DNA of 56,894 nucleotides, from NCBI GenBank assembly GCA_039926025.1, contig JBDSXV010000197.1:1-56894 (forward strand). The letters are read 5' to 3'. The stretch comes from Dokdonella_A sp039926025. Lineage in GTDB: Bacteria > Pseudomonadota > Gammaproteobacteria > Xanthomonadales > Rhodanobacteraceae. This document shows, piece after piece, positions 9,862-18,270 of this stretch (positions are counted from its first letter, which is position 1; each line of letters starts with the position of its first letter). A program made the translations under genes and the position numbers. The notes under the pieces were generated by a model. That model ran no database searches. It saw only the letters and a program-made list of their open reading frames with translations, and was not told where the DNA came from.

Positions 9862-10812
9862 ATGCCCCGATCCCTTGCCGTCCTGATGGACCCGATCGCC
9901 ACGATCCGGCCGAAGAAAGACACCACCCTGGCGATGCTGCTTGAAGCCCAGCGCCGCGGTTACATTCTGTACTACGCAACCCAAGGCGACCTTGCAGTGC
10001 GCGACGGCCGGGCGTGGGCGCGCCTTGCGCCGCTGGTCGTTCGCGATGACAGCAACGATTGGTTCACCCTGGGCGCCGCGCAATGGCGTGAACTGGCCGG
10101 CATCGACTATGCGTTCGCGCGCAAGGATCCGCCGGTCGACGCCCAGTTCATCTACGACACGATGGTGCTCGAGCTCGCGCAACGGGCCGGGGTTATGGTC
10201 GTCAACGACCCGCGCGGCCTGCGCGACGCGAACGAAAAGCTGTTTGCGCTGCAGTTTCCGCAATGCTGCGCGCCAACCGTCGTCGCACGCGATACCGCCG
10301 AACTCAGGCGCTTCGTCGCCGAACAGGGCGAAGTCGTGCTGAAGCCCCTCGACGGCATGGGTGGCCGCAGCATCTTCCGCTCGCGCCATGGCGACCCCAA
10401 CCTCAACGTGATCCTGGAAACGCTGACCGGCAACGGCCAAGGCTTTGCTATCGCACAGAAATTCATCCCCGAGATCAGCGCCGGCGACAAGCGCATCCTC
10501 ATGATCGACGGCGAGCCCGTGCCGTACGCGCTCGCGCGCATCCCGCAAGGTGACGACTTCCGCGGCAACCTCGCAGCCGGCGGCAAGGGTGTCGGCGTGG
10601 CGCTGTCCGAGCGTGACCGCTGGATTGCAGCCCAGGTCGGCCCCGAGCTCGTGCGCCGTGGCATGCGCTTCGTCGGCCTCGACGTGATTGGCGACTGGCT
10701 CACTGAAATCAACGTGACCTCGCCAACCTGCGTGCGCGAACTCGACGCCGAATTCGGTCTCAACATCGCCGGCACGTTGTTCGACCGGCTCGAAGCCACA
10801 ACGGCGGCGTAA
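9862..10812 (+). CDS. gshB: Glutathione synthetase
   Basis: 316-residue ATP-grasp enzyme that joins gamma-glutamylcysteine and glycine to make glutathione in the cytoplasm. The N-terminus (MPRSLAVLMDPIATIRPKKD) and the ATP-grasp stretches VVLKPLDGMGGRSIF and GDKRILMIDGEPVPYALAR are characteristic. So are the glycine-rich loop GNLAAGGKG and the metal-site region LTEINVTSPT near the C-terminus. The ATG at 9862 gives the usual family length. The stop codon overlaps the next start (TAATG), so gshB and the TonB-family gene are translationally coupled. The pil-gshB-tonB-yqgE-ruvX order is also known from Pseudomonas. Confidence 0.97.
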   Translation: MPRSLAVLMDPIATIRPKKDTTLAMLLEAQRRGYILYYATQGDLAVRDGRAWARLAPLVVRDDSNDWFTLGAAQWRELAGIDYAFARKDPPVDAQFIYDTMVLELAQRAGVMVVNDPRGLRDANEKLFALQFPQCCAPTVVARDTAELRRFVAEQGEVVLKPLDGMGGRSIFRSRHGDPNLNVILETLTGNGQGFAIAQKFIPEISAGDKRILMIDGEPVPYALARIPQGDDFRGNLAAGGKGVGVALSERDRWIAAQVGPELVRRGMRFVGLDVIGDWLTEINVTSPTCVRELDAEFGLNIAGTLFDRLEATTAA

Positions 10813-11669
10813 TGGCGGATCCAACGACCGGCAGCGCCGACCGCCTCGGCGTTACCCTGCTCTTCTCGATCGTTGCCCACGCGGTGCTGGCGCTCGGCAT
10901 CACGTTCGAGTTCGAGAAGGCGCCGCCGCGCCTGCCATCGCTCGACGTGATCCTGGTGCAGTCGGCGAACAGCGAAAAGCCCGAGCACGCCGATTTCATC
11001 GCGCAGGCCAACAACAGCGGCGGCGGCGAATCGGACAAGGCACACAGGCCCTCGCAGCCGCTGTCGAGCCCGTTGCCCAAGGCATTGCCGGGAATCGCAC
11101 CGATACCGTTGGAAGACGGCGCACCGCGGCCGACCCCGCCGACCGCGACCGAAGTGCTGACCCAGCGTCGCTCCACCCACAGCGTTGTGACCGAGCGCCA
11201 GACGCTCGATGTGGACGAGCCCACCACGAACGAGCGCGACACCGAGCAGCGCAAGATGGAGATGGCCAAGCTAGCGCAGGAAATCGAACGCGAAACGGAG
11301 CAGTACGCGAAGCGACCCAAGCGCAAGTACATCTCGGCGAACACCAAGGAATACGAATTCGCCGCCTACATGCGCGCCTGGGTCGCACGCATCGAGCGCA
11401 TCGGCAACCTGAACTATCCCGATGAGGCCCGCCGCCAGCAATTGCACGGCCAGCTGGTGCTAACCGTAGGCCTCGACCGCCAAGGCAAGATCAAGAGCAT
11501 CGACGTGATCCAGTCGAGCGGCCACAAGATCCTGGACGACGCCGCCATCCGCATCACCCGCCTCGCCGAGCCGTTCCCCGCGCTTCCGGAAACCAGCGAG
11601 AAGGTCGATGAGCTTTACATCAGTCGGACCTGGCAATTCCTGCCCGGCGACATTCTGCGCAATCGGTAA
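10812..11669 (+). CDS. TonB-family energy transducer
   Basis: 285-residue protein with one N-terminal membrane helix (about residues 12-32, LLFSIVAHAVLALGITF). A Pro-rich periplasmic stretch follows (about 70-125), then a charged segment, and a C-terminal TonB domain (about 190-285) with NYPDEARRQQLHGQLVLTVG and a GKIKSIDVIQSSG strand. TonB proteins pass proton-motive energy from ExbB/ExbD to outer-membrane receptors. Its place between gshB and yqgE is that of the Pseudomonas tonB3 gene, which has been linked to twitching motility, so a link with the adjacent pil genes is possible but inferred. Overlaps the gshB stop by one base. Confidence 0.88.
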   Translation: MADPTTGSADRLGVTLLFSIVAHAVLALGITFEFEKAPPRLPSLDVILVQSANSEKPEHADFIAQANNSGGGESDKAHRPSQPLSSPLPKALPGIAPIPLEDGAPRPTPPTATEVLTQRRSTHSVVTERQTLDVDEPTTNERDTEQRKMEMAKLAQEIERETEQYAKRPKRKYISANTKEYEFAAYMRAWVARIERIGNLNYPDEARRQQLHGQLVLTVGLDRQGKIKSIDVIQSSGHKILDDAAIRITRLAEPFPALPETSEKVDELYISRTWQFLPGDILRNR

Positions 11670-11680
11670 GACCCAGGAAT

Positions 11681-11760
11681 CGGGATTCGGGATTCGGGAT
11701 TCGGGATTCGAAAAAGCATGGCATTCCCGAATGCCGAACCCCTCCCGATTCCCGATTCCC
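11681..11760. repeat. GGGATTC-type tandem/inverted intergenic repeat
   Basis: Four tandem copies of CGGGATT (11681-11708) face an imperfect inverted counterpart built of CCCGATT units (11744-11760). Between them lies a 35-bp spacer that contains CATTCCCGAATG. The element fills the gap between the TonB-family gene and yqgE. It is the kind of dispersed repeat seen between genes in Xanthomonadales. A second four-copy run lies inside valS. Confidence 0.8.
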
Positions 11761-11778
11761 GCCGCGTACAATAGGCGC

Positions 11779-12342
11779 ATGCCCGATTCGACTCCGCTGA
11801 GCAACCAACTGCTGATCGCGATGCCTGCATTGCGCGATCCGAATTTCGCGCGTGGCGTGGCGTTCCTGTGCCAGCACGGCGAAGATGGCGCGATGGGCTT
11901 GATGATCAATCGCCTGTCCGAATACCGCCTCGGGGATGTGCTCGCACAGATGAATCTGCAGTCGGAGCTGCCCGATGTCATTTATGCGCCCGTCCTGATC
12001 GGCGGACCGGTGCAGCCGGAGCGCGGTTTCGTGCTGCATTCCCCACCCGGTGACTGGGAATCCTCGTTCCGCATATCCGACCAGATCAGCGTCACCACCT
12101 CGCGCGATATCCTGATCGCGATCGCGGCCGGCAACGGGCCGAGCCACGCCGTGGTTGCGCTGGGCTACTCGGGCTGGAGCCCTGGCCAACTCGAACAGGA
12201 ACTGTGTGACAACCACTGGTTGACCGCGCCGGCAGCCGAGCGAGTGCTGTTCGAGACGCCGCTGGAAGACCGCTGGGAAGCAGCCGCCGCACTGGTTGGC
12301 GTGAACATGATCCAGCTTGCCAGCTATGCCGGCCACGCCTGA
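11779..12342 (+). CDS. yqgE: YqgE/AlgH family protein (UPF0301)
   Basis: 187-residue protein of the UPF0301 family. The typical start SNQLLIAMPALRDPNFARGV, the segment GAMGLMINRLSEY, the strand VLIGGPVQPERGFVLH and the late ALGYSGWSPGQLEQEL are all present. The molecular role is unsettled; in Pseudomonas the homologue AlgH has been linked to alginate regulation. The ATG at 11779 fits the family start; the open frame runs further upstream only through the repeat. It overlaps ruvX by 17 bp, indicating one transcript. Confidence 0.94.
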   Translation: MPDSTPLSNQLLIAMPALRDPNFARGVAFLCQHGEDGAMGLMINRLSEYRLGDVLAQMNLQSELPDVIYAPVLIGGPVQPERGFVLHSPPGDWESSFRISDQISVTTSRDILIAIAAGNGPSHAVVALGYSGWSPGQLEQELCDNHWLTAPAAERVLFETPLEDRWEAAAALVGVNMIQLASYAGHA

Positions 12343-12775
12343 CCTCGCACCACACGACTGCAATCCGGGCAGTGCCCTCGCCTTCGATTTCGGTACGCGC
12401 CTGATCGGCGTCGCGATTGGCCACCGCATCAGCGCGAGCGCGCGTGCCCTGACTACGCTGGCCAATGGCGACTGGGCGAAACTTGATGCAGTGGTGGCCG
12501 AATGGCGCCCGGAACATCTTGTGGTCGGCTTGCCACTCACTCTGGATGGCAGCGAGCAGCCGATGAGTCGCGCGGCGCGCGAATTTGCGACGATGCTGAC
12601 AAGACGGTATGTGCGCGCAGTGCATCTGATCGACGAGCGCTACACCTCCGGCGAAGCCGCGCGTCGATTCGCAGCGCAGCGCGCGAATGGCTCAGCCAGA
12701 CGCAAGGACGCCGCAGCGATCGATGCGCTGGCGGCGCAGATCATCCTCGAATCGTGGCTTGCACAGCCATCCTGA
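12326..12775 (+). CDS. ruvX: RuvX/YqgF, Holliday-junction resolvase-like RNase
   Basis: 149-residue RNase H-fold protein of the YqgF family, involved in 5' processing of pre-16S rRNA and proposed as a Holliday-junction resolvase. The first catalytic Asp sits in LAFDFGTRLIGVAIG. The middle strand VVGLPLTLDG and the helix region DERYTSGEAAR carry further family residues, and the last acidic pair is in RKDAAAIDALAAQIILE. The ATG at 12326 lies inside the yqgE end. A TTG three codons earlier would also work. Confidence 0.93.
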   Translation: MPATPDLAPHDCNPGSALAFDFGTRLIGVAIGHRISASARALTTLANGDWAKLDAVVAEWRPEHLVVGLPLTLDGSEQPMSRAAREFATMLTRRYVRAVHLIDERYTSGEAARRFAAQRANGSARRKDAAAIDALAAQIILESWLAQPS

Positions 12776-12806
12776 AATCCGTGCAAATTCTTCGGGAAGC
12801 CACGCC

Positions 12807-13751
12807 ATGACCCATCCGCAGATCGACAGCCAGGGCCGTTTGCGCCACCTGCTCACGCTCGACGGCCTCGGCCGCGCGCGCATCGAATCCCTGCTCGATC
12901 GTGCTGCTCAACTGCGCGCGGAATTCCGCGCCGGCGCTCCTTCGCTCAAGTTGCTCGAAGGCAGCACGGTGGTCAATCTCTTTTTCGAAGCCTCGACGCG
13001 CACGCGCACCAGCTTCGAGCTTGCCGCGAGTCGACTCGGCGCGATCGTGGTGAATTTCGACATTGCCAGTTCATCGACGAGCAAGGGCGAGAGTCTGGAA
13101 GACACGCTGGCGACGCTGGAAGCGATGGACAGCAACGCGTTCGTCGTGCGTCACAAGGAGAACGGCACTCCGGCACGCCTCGCCGCGCACGTGCGCCACG
13201 CTTCGGTGCTGAATGCGGGCGATGGCAATCACGCGCATCCGACCCAGGGCCTGCTCGACCTGCTCACGATCCGCGACCACAAGGGCCGCATCGACGGACT
13301 CAAGATCGCGATCTGCGGCGACATCCGCCATTCGCGCGTCGCGCGATCGGACGTCCACGGCTTCGGCGCACTCGGCGCGGCCGAGATCCGCCTGTGTGGG
13401 CCGGCTGCGCTGCTGCCGGCTCCGCATGAATTACCTCAATGCCGGATCGTTGAGGATTTCGATGCGGCAATCGAAGGTGTCGATGTCATCGTGATGCTGC
13501 GCATCCAGAAGGAGCGCATCCAGGATCTGCCAGGCGTCGACGAAGCCGAGTATTTCGCGCGCTACGGCCTCGATCGCGCACGTCTTGCTCGCGCTCATCG
13601 CGACGCGATCGTGATGCACCCGGGCCCGATGAACCGCGGCATTGAAATCGCGGCGGACGTAGCCGACGGCGCGCAATCGGTCGTCCTTGAGCAGGTTGCG
13701 AACGGCATCTTCGCGCGCATGGCGGTCCTGGACGCGCTGCTGCGCGGCTGA
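12807..13751 (+). CDS. pyrB: Aspartate carbamoyltransferase catalytic subunit
   Basis: 314-residue enzyme that condenses carbamoyl phosphate and aspartate in pyrimidine synthesis. The carbamoyl-phosphate loop STRTRTS lies at residues 63-69. The SSTSKGES loop with its lysine is at about 89-96. HPTQGLLDL and the C-terminal HPGPMNRG are the other active-site motifs. ATG 12807 gives the normal length; the frame upstream overlaps ruvX and is not family-like. In Pseudomonas pyrB follows pyrR and is followed by a pyrC-like gene. Neither is present here, and no regulatory pyrI gene follows either. Confidence 0.97.
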   Translation: MTHPQIDSQGRLRHLLTLDGLGRARIESLLDRAAQLRAEFRAGAPSLKLLEGSTVVNLFFEASTRTRTSFELAASRLGAIVVNFDIASSSTSKGESLEDTLATLEAMDSNAFVVRHKENGTPARLAAHVRHASVLNAGDGNHAHPTQGLLDLLTIRDHKGRIDGLKIAICGDIRHSRVARSDVHGFGALGAAEIRLCGPAALLPAPHELPQCRIVEDFDAAIEGVDVIVMLRIQKERIQDLPGVDEAEYFARYGLDRARLARAHRDAIVMHPGPMNRGIEIAADVADGAQSVVLEQVANGIFARMAVLDALLRG

Positions 13752-13807
13752 TCTTGCGCGAGGGCCGCGCCTGCTAGACTTGCGCGCTCTCAAACGGGGA
13801 TTTGCTC

Positions 13808-15511
13808 ATGCGTATGCAAGGACTGCGCGTTGCCATCGTGCTCGCCGCACTGTTGGCGGCTGCGGGCTGCGGCAAGAAAGTCGACGTCGAAACGCCGCTC
13901 GCCTTCGTTCCGGCGGACACGCCCTATGTGTTCGCGAACATCGAGCCGATGCCGGACGTGCTGATCACGCAATGGCGCCAGCAGATGCAGGCGGCGTGGC
14001 CACTGATGACCGATGCAGTCGAGCACGCACTCGCAGAGATCGACAAAAAGCCAGACTCCGAAGCAGCGGCACGCGTGCTGCATGCCGTATTCGACGAAGT
14101 CCGCAATCGCTCCACGCCCGAGCAGTGGCAGGAAATCGGCCTTGGGCCAAAGGTGCGTGCGGCCATTTACGGCGTCGACTTGCTGCCGGTGCTGCGCCTT
14201 GAACTCGCAGATGCAGACGCGTTTCGCGCTGCACTGGCACGTGTCGAAAAGAAGGCGGGCGCCTCGCTCGCGACCGCTCGTATCGGCGATCAGGAAATTC
14301 GTACCTTTGGCAATGCAAGCGTTACCGGACTGCTCGCGATAGAAGGTCGTCACCTCGTGCTTGCTTTCGTCGCAGGCGATGCCGATGAAGCATCGAAACG
14401 GCGCGTGCTCGGCCTCGACAAACCGGCGCACAGCATGGCCGACAGCGGCGCCTTTGCCGAATTCGACAAGGCGCGCGGCTATCTGCCGTATGGCAGCGGC
14501 TGGATCGACACACGCCGTATCATCGCGCTGAGCGCTGCGAGCCCAATGGCCGCCAAAGCGGTCGCCGATGCGGGCGCGCCGGCTGGCAGTCTCGACGCGA
14601 CGTGTCGCGAAGAACTCGACGCGGTCGCCGGCAAGATTCCGCGGCTTGCGTTTGGCTACAAGGAACTCAGCGCCGAGCGCATGACCATGCACGCGCGCGT
14701 CGATCTCGCGCCGGCGATCGCGCAATCGCTGATTTCGATCGGCAGCACCATTCCAGGCACTGCGTCACCCGACGCGCTGATCGACATGGCGTTCGCCTTG
14801 CCGCTGCTGCATGCAAAGGATTTCTGGCTCGCCCAGGCAGAAGCGGTGGCGAAGTCTCCGTTCCGCTGCGCACTCCTCGCGCCCTTGAATGATGAGTTCG
14901 TGAAAGCAAAAGGCCAGCTCGACCAGACAGTACCGCCGCCGCTGGCCGATCTCAGCGGCGTGCGCATGACCATTTCGCATTTCGCGTTGCCACAGGGCGC
15001 GATCGACGCGCAGAACATGCCGGACATCAGCGGCAGTGTATTGATCGGCAGCAACAACCCCTCGTTCCTGACCAATCTCGCCCAACTGTCGGTGCCGGCG
15101 CTGCGTGACATCAAGCTTGCCGCCGATGGCAAGCCGGTTTCGATTCCCGCCTCGGCGTTGCCGGGCGCGATGGCCGACAAACTCGACCTCAATGTGGCAA
15201 TGAGTGCAAAAATGCTCGGCCTCTCCGTCGGCAAGGACGAAGCAGCCCGACTCGGCGACGCGATCACAGCCGGCAAGGTCACGCCCGGCGTTCTGTTCGA
15301 GATGAACCTGCGCGGTGAAATCTATACGCTGATGGGCGACGCGATGGGCCGCTTTGCGGAGAAGCTGCCGACCGAACAGCGCGCGCAGCTGGAGACCCAG
15401 CGCAAGCTGTACGCGATGTACGCGCAATGGTTCAAGCGCATTGATGCGCGCGTGACGATCGTGCCCGAAGGCATCGATCTCACCGAAAGCGTCGAACTTG
15501 CCAAACCCTGA
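13808..15511 (+). CDS. Large predicted lipoprotein of unknown function
   Basis: 567-residue protein with a lipoprotein signal: a basic start, a hydrophobic run and the lipobox LAAAGC with Cys21. A strong GGGGA Shine-Dalgarno precedes the ATG at 13808; a TTG two codons earlier is less likely. The mature part is Ala/Leu-rich with no motif I recognise. Its opening (FVPADTPYVFANIEPMPD) resembles proteins with a DUF3352-like layout, but that is a guess. It should be anchored in the inner or outer membrane and face the periplasm. It follows pyrB after 56 bp, so it may share the transcript, though a functional link is not evident. Confidence 0.8.
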   Translation: MRMQGLRVAIVLAALLAAAGCGKKVDVETPLAFVPADTPYVFANIEPMPDVLITQWRQQMQAAWPLMTDAVEHALAEIDKKPDSEAAARVLHAVFDEVRNRSTPEQWQEIGLGPKVRAAIYGVDLLPVLRLELADADAFRAALARVEKKAGASLATARIGDQEIRTFGNASVTGLLAIEGRHLVLAFVAGDADEASKRRVLGLDKPAHSMADSGAFAEFDKARGYLPYGSGWIDTRRIIALSAASPMAAKAVADAGAPAGSLDATCREELDAVAGKIPRLAFGYKELSAERMTMHARVDLAPAIAQSLISIGSTIPGTASPDALIDMAFALPLLHAKDFWLAQAEAVAKSPFRCALLAPLNDEFVKAKGQLDQTVPPPLADLSGVRMTISHFALPQGAIDAQNMPDISGSVLIGSNNPSFLTNLAQLSVPALRDIKLAADGKPVSIPASALPGAMADKLDLNVAMSAKMLGLSVGKDEAARLGDAITAGKVTPGVLFEMNLRGEIYTLMGDAMGRFAEKLPTEQRAQLETQRKLYAMYAQWFKRIDARVTIVPEGIDLTESVELAKP

Positions 15512-15534
15512 GCGGGCAACCGAGACAAGCACGG

Positions 15535-15553
15535 GCCCGACGGCAAGTCGGGC
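15535..15553. terminator. Hairpin between convergent genes
   Basis: GCCCGAC and GTCGGGC form a perfect 7-bp GC-rich stem with a five-base loop (GGCAA) in the 51-bp gap between the lipoprotein gene and the convergent sulfotransferase gene. No T-run follows on either strand, so it is at best a weak or Rho-assisted terminator. Confidence 0.4.
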
Positions 15554-15562
15554 TCGCGTACC

Positions 15563-16216
15563 TCATCCGCCAAGCAGATCCAGCGTCGATTGATAGAGTG
15601 CGCTATCGCGACGATTGAAATGCTCGATGCGCGAACGTACCCCGTCTGCCATATCGTAGAAATCGTCCACACGTTCGGCATTGCTGTTTGCTTTGTCGAT
15701 CGCACTGACCGTGATGCCTGTCAGGCGCGAGAACCGCAGCAGCGAAGAAGGAAGGTCTTCCACCAGGCCGATAAAGAAGAAATCACGCGGCCGCTTGCTG
15801 CCGAAAAACCTCGCGCTGACGTTGCGCATTCGCGGCAACGCGGCGAATTCCACCAGTGAAAGCCGTCGCTCGATCAAGAGCCGGCAATCGGGATTGCGAA
15901 GGTCTGGGATGCGCTGCCAGTAGTGGTAGTGGCTTGCGACGCGTTGCACCGGATCGCGCAACCATGTTGCGTGGCGTGCCGACGCACCGAGGAAGTCGTA
16001 CTTGTCCGCGACAAAGTGCCCATGGATGCAGTCGTAGGCAGAGGCCTGGATGTGCCTGTCCTCGCGTTGCCAGCGCCGCCGGAGCGTGCGCCAGCGATAG
16101 TTCGGCGCCAGTGGACGGTCTGCGTAGTCGAGGTGAAGGCGTGGTCCGAATCGGGACTGCAGGATGTCCTTGAAGGACGTTCCCGCCGACTTCGGTATGT
16201 GCACGGATATCAACAT
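15563..16216 (-). CDS. Sulfotransferase-family protein
   Basis: 217-residue protein of the PAPS-dependent sulfotransferase superfamily (Sulfotransfer_2-like). The N-terminal phosphosulfate loop is SVHIPKSAGTSFKD (residues 4-17). The 3'-phosphate site is in TWLRDPVQRVASHYHYW (about 84-100). The family moves sulfate from PAPS to sugar or lipid hydroxyls. The acceptor here is unknown. The start overlaps the end of the upstream methyltransferase gene by 7 bp, so the two are probably co-translated downstream of pilU. A second protein with the same loop type begins at 53930. Confidence 0.8.
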   Translation of the reverse strand: MLISVHIPKSAGTSFKDILQSRFGPRLHLDYADRPLAPNYRWRTLRRRWQREDRHIQASAYDCIHGHFVADKYDFLGASARHATWLRDPVQRVASHYHYWQRIPDLRNPDCRLLIERRLSLVEFAALPRMRNVSARFFGSKRPRDFFFIGLVEDLPSSLLRFSRLTGITVSAIDKANSNAERVDDFYDMADGVRSRIEHFNRRDSALYQSTLDLLGG

Positions 16217-16998
16217 ACGGCGCCACGCTCGCCAGCGCCGTGCGCATTTTCAACGTTGTCGTTGACGACGAACCAGCGACGACCGTGCCACCCGGCGCCA
16301 GCGGAGAAATCGTCCATCGCCAGCAAGACGCGCAGGTGCGGGAAGCGTTGCAGCGACCAGGCAATCTCCGACTCGCGCAGCGGGTGCATCTCGAACACCG
16401 TGTGTCGCCGCCACGCGATCCGACGAAGGATGTTCAGCCAGCGATTCGAAACTCTCTTGAAGAGGCGTCCTCGCAAGCTCCTATCAGGCCCATTCACGAA
16501 CTGGAAGATCGCGACGCCACCCGGCGCCAGCACGCGGAAAAATTCTTCAACATAGCCGAGCGCCAGCGCTTGCGGAATGTGCTGTAGAACGATGTGGGAA
16601 AAGACGAAATCGACGCTGGCGTCTGCAATGCCATCGATGCTCGCCGACGCGTTTTCGTGGAACTCGACGTTGGACACATCTCCATTCATTTCGCGTGCGG
16701 TCGCGATCATGCTGGCAGAAACATCGACGCCGATGACCCGCCTGAAGTGTCCGGCCAGCGCGCGCGTCAGGCGCCCCGCGCCGCAGCCGAAATCGATAGC
16801 CAGCTCGTGCGCGCGCGGAAGACCGACGGGCGCCAGCGCAGCGAGCTGGACATCGACTTCGAGCTGTCCGGTCGCGAAGAATTCCTCTCGCTGCCAACGT
16901 CCACTGCGTTTGTCGGCATGCGACAACACGGCCCACAGAGGATCGTCATGCCCCAGCGTCTGCCAGACGCGGCGCAGACGTTCAAGTTCCGGAGTCAT
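16210..16998 (-). CDS. Class I SAM-dependent methyltransferase
   Basis: About 262 residues with a Rossmann methyltransferase core. Motif I is LAIDFGCGAGRLTRALAG, motif II is VIGVDVSASMI, and the motif around FVFSHIVLQHIP precedes the post-core strand FRVLAPGGVAIFQF. The substrate is unknown. Start choice: the ATG at 16998 leaves a 31-bp gap after pilU. An ATG at 17055 inside pilU is also possible and would add 19 residues. Together with the overlapping sulfotransferase it forms a pair of modifying enzymes appended to pilU. Confidence 0.82.
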   Translation of the reverse strand: MTPELERLRRVWQTLGHDDPLWAVLSHADKRSGRWQREEFFATGQLEVDVQLAALAPVGLPRAHELAIDFGCGAGRLTRALAGHFRRVIGVDVSASMIATAREMNGDVSNVEFHENASASIDGIADASVDFVFSHIVLQHIPQALALGYVEEFFRVLAPGGVAIFQFVNGPDRSLRGRLFKRVSNRWLNILRRIAWRRHTVFEMHPLRESEIAWSLQRFPHLRVLLAMDDFSAGAGWHGRRWFVVNDNVENAHGAGERGAVC

Positions 16999-17029
16999 CA
17001 CCGCTGCCGGCTTGGCGCCGGCACTGCAA

Positions 17030-18157
17030 TCAGGTCTCAACGAGTTCGACGCCATCCAGTCCCTGGCTCAGCGTATGCGCATCGCCACCTTGGGCGAGCT
17101 TGATCTTGAGGCGTACTTCATTGGACGAGTCGGCATGGCGCAGCGCGTCCTCGTAGCTGATCTCGCCGGCCTGATACAGCTCGAACAGGCTCTGGTCGAA
17201 GGTGCGCATGCCGAGGTTGGTCGATTCCTTCATCACGTCTTTCAGCTTGTGGATCTCGCCTTGGCGAATGTAGTCCTGCACCAGCGGCGTGCCGAGCATG
17301 ACTTCCATCGCAACGCGACGCGACTTGCCGTCCGGGGTCGGGATCAGCTGCTGCGCGACCACCCCCTTGAGGTTCAGCGACAGATCCATGAACAGCTGTT
17401 CGCGGCGATCAGACGCGAAGAAATGGATGATGCGGTCCATCGCCTGATTCGCATTGTTCGCATGCAGGGTGCACAGGCAGAGGTGGCCGGTTTCGGAGAA
17501 GTTGATCGCGTGTTCCATCGTCTCGCGCGTACGCACCTCGCCGATCATGATCACGTCGGGCGCCTGGCGCAGCGTGTTCTTCAGCGCGTTTTCCCAGCTG
17601 TCGGTGTCGATGCCAAGCTCGCGCTGGGTGACGATGCAACCTTCGTGCTTGTGCACGTATTCGATCGGATCCTCGATCGTGATGATGTGACCGGTTGAAT
17701 TCTGGTTGCGGTAGCCGATCAGCGCGGCGAGCGAGGTCGACTTGCCGGTACCGGTCGCGCCGACGAAGATGATGATGCCGCGCTTGGTCATTGCCAGCGA
17801 CTTCACCACGGCCGGCAGGCTCAGTTCCTCGATCGTCGGGATCTTGGTCTCGATCCGGCGCAGGACCATGCCGACGCAGTTGCGCTGGTAGAAGCACGAA
17901 ACGCGGAAGCGGCCGACGCCGGTCACCGAGATCGCGAACTGGCATTCGTGGGTTTTTTCAAACTCCTCGCGCTGCGAGGGCGTCATCACGTTCAGCACCA
18001 TGTCGCGCGACTGCTGCGGCGTCAGCGCGTTCTGGGTGATCGGCGCGATGCGGCCGTTGACCTTCATCGACGGCGCCACCCCGGCCGTGATGAACAAGTC
18101 GGACGCCTTCTTGTGCGCCATCAACTTCAGGTACGAGGTGAAATCAATGCTGCTCAT
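17030..18157 (-). CDS. pilU: PilU, type IV pilus retraction ATPase accessory motor
   Basis: 375-residue PilT/PilU-family hexameric ATPase that assists pilus retraction at the inner membrane. The Walker A box is FVGATGTGKSTSLAAL, the Walker B region is APDVIMIGEVRTRETMEHA, and the His box is CTLHANNANQAMDRI. The opening (KKASDLFITAGVAPSMKVNG), the long C-terminal tail after EDALRHADSSNEVRLKIK and the length match PilU rather than the shorter PilT. A GGGGA Shine-Dalgarno is correctly spaced for the ATG at 18157. The open frame continues far upstream but with Arg-rich non-family sequence. No pilT lies beside it: the upstream neighbour is an acyltransferase gene. Confidence 0.93.
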   Translation of the reverse strand: MSSIDFTSYLKLMAHKKASDLFITAGVAPSMKVNGRIAPITQNALTPQQSRDMVLNVMTPSQREEFEKTHECQFAISVTGVGRFRVSCFYQRNCVGMVLRRIETKIPTIEELSLPAVVKSLAMTKRGIIIFVGATGTGKSTSLAALIGYRNQNSTGHIITIEDPIEYVHKHEGCIVTQRELGIDTDSWENALKNTLRQAPDVIMIGEVRTRETMEHAINFSETGHLCLCTLHANNANQAMDRIIHFFASDRREQLFMDLSLNLKGVVAQQLIPTPDGKSRRVAMEVMLGTPLVQDYIRQGEIHKLKDVMKESTNLGMRTFDQSLFELYQAGEISYEDALRHADSSNEVRLKIKLAQGGDAHTLSQGLDGVELVET

Positions 18158-18270
18158 GGCCATTCCCCTAGCCGGTTCATGTCCTGCCGGCGAATCGCAT
18201 CTTACACCGCGCGGGCCGGGGCTCGCGGCGACTTCCGCACATTTTGCGCATCCAGCGGGAGCGGACGAGC

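Noticed and set aside
9841..10824. 327-codon minus-strand frame opposite gshB
   Set aside because: Antisense shadow of gshB, whose motifs are clear.
11681..11760. CRISPR-like array
   Set aside because: The units are only 7 bp and directly adjacent without spacers, so this is a simple tandem repeat.
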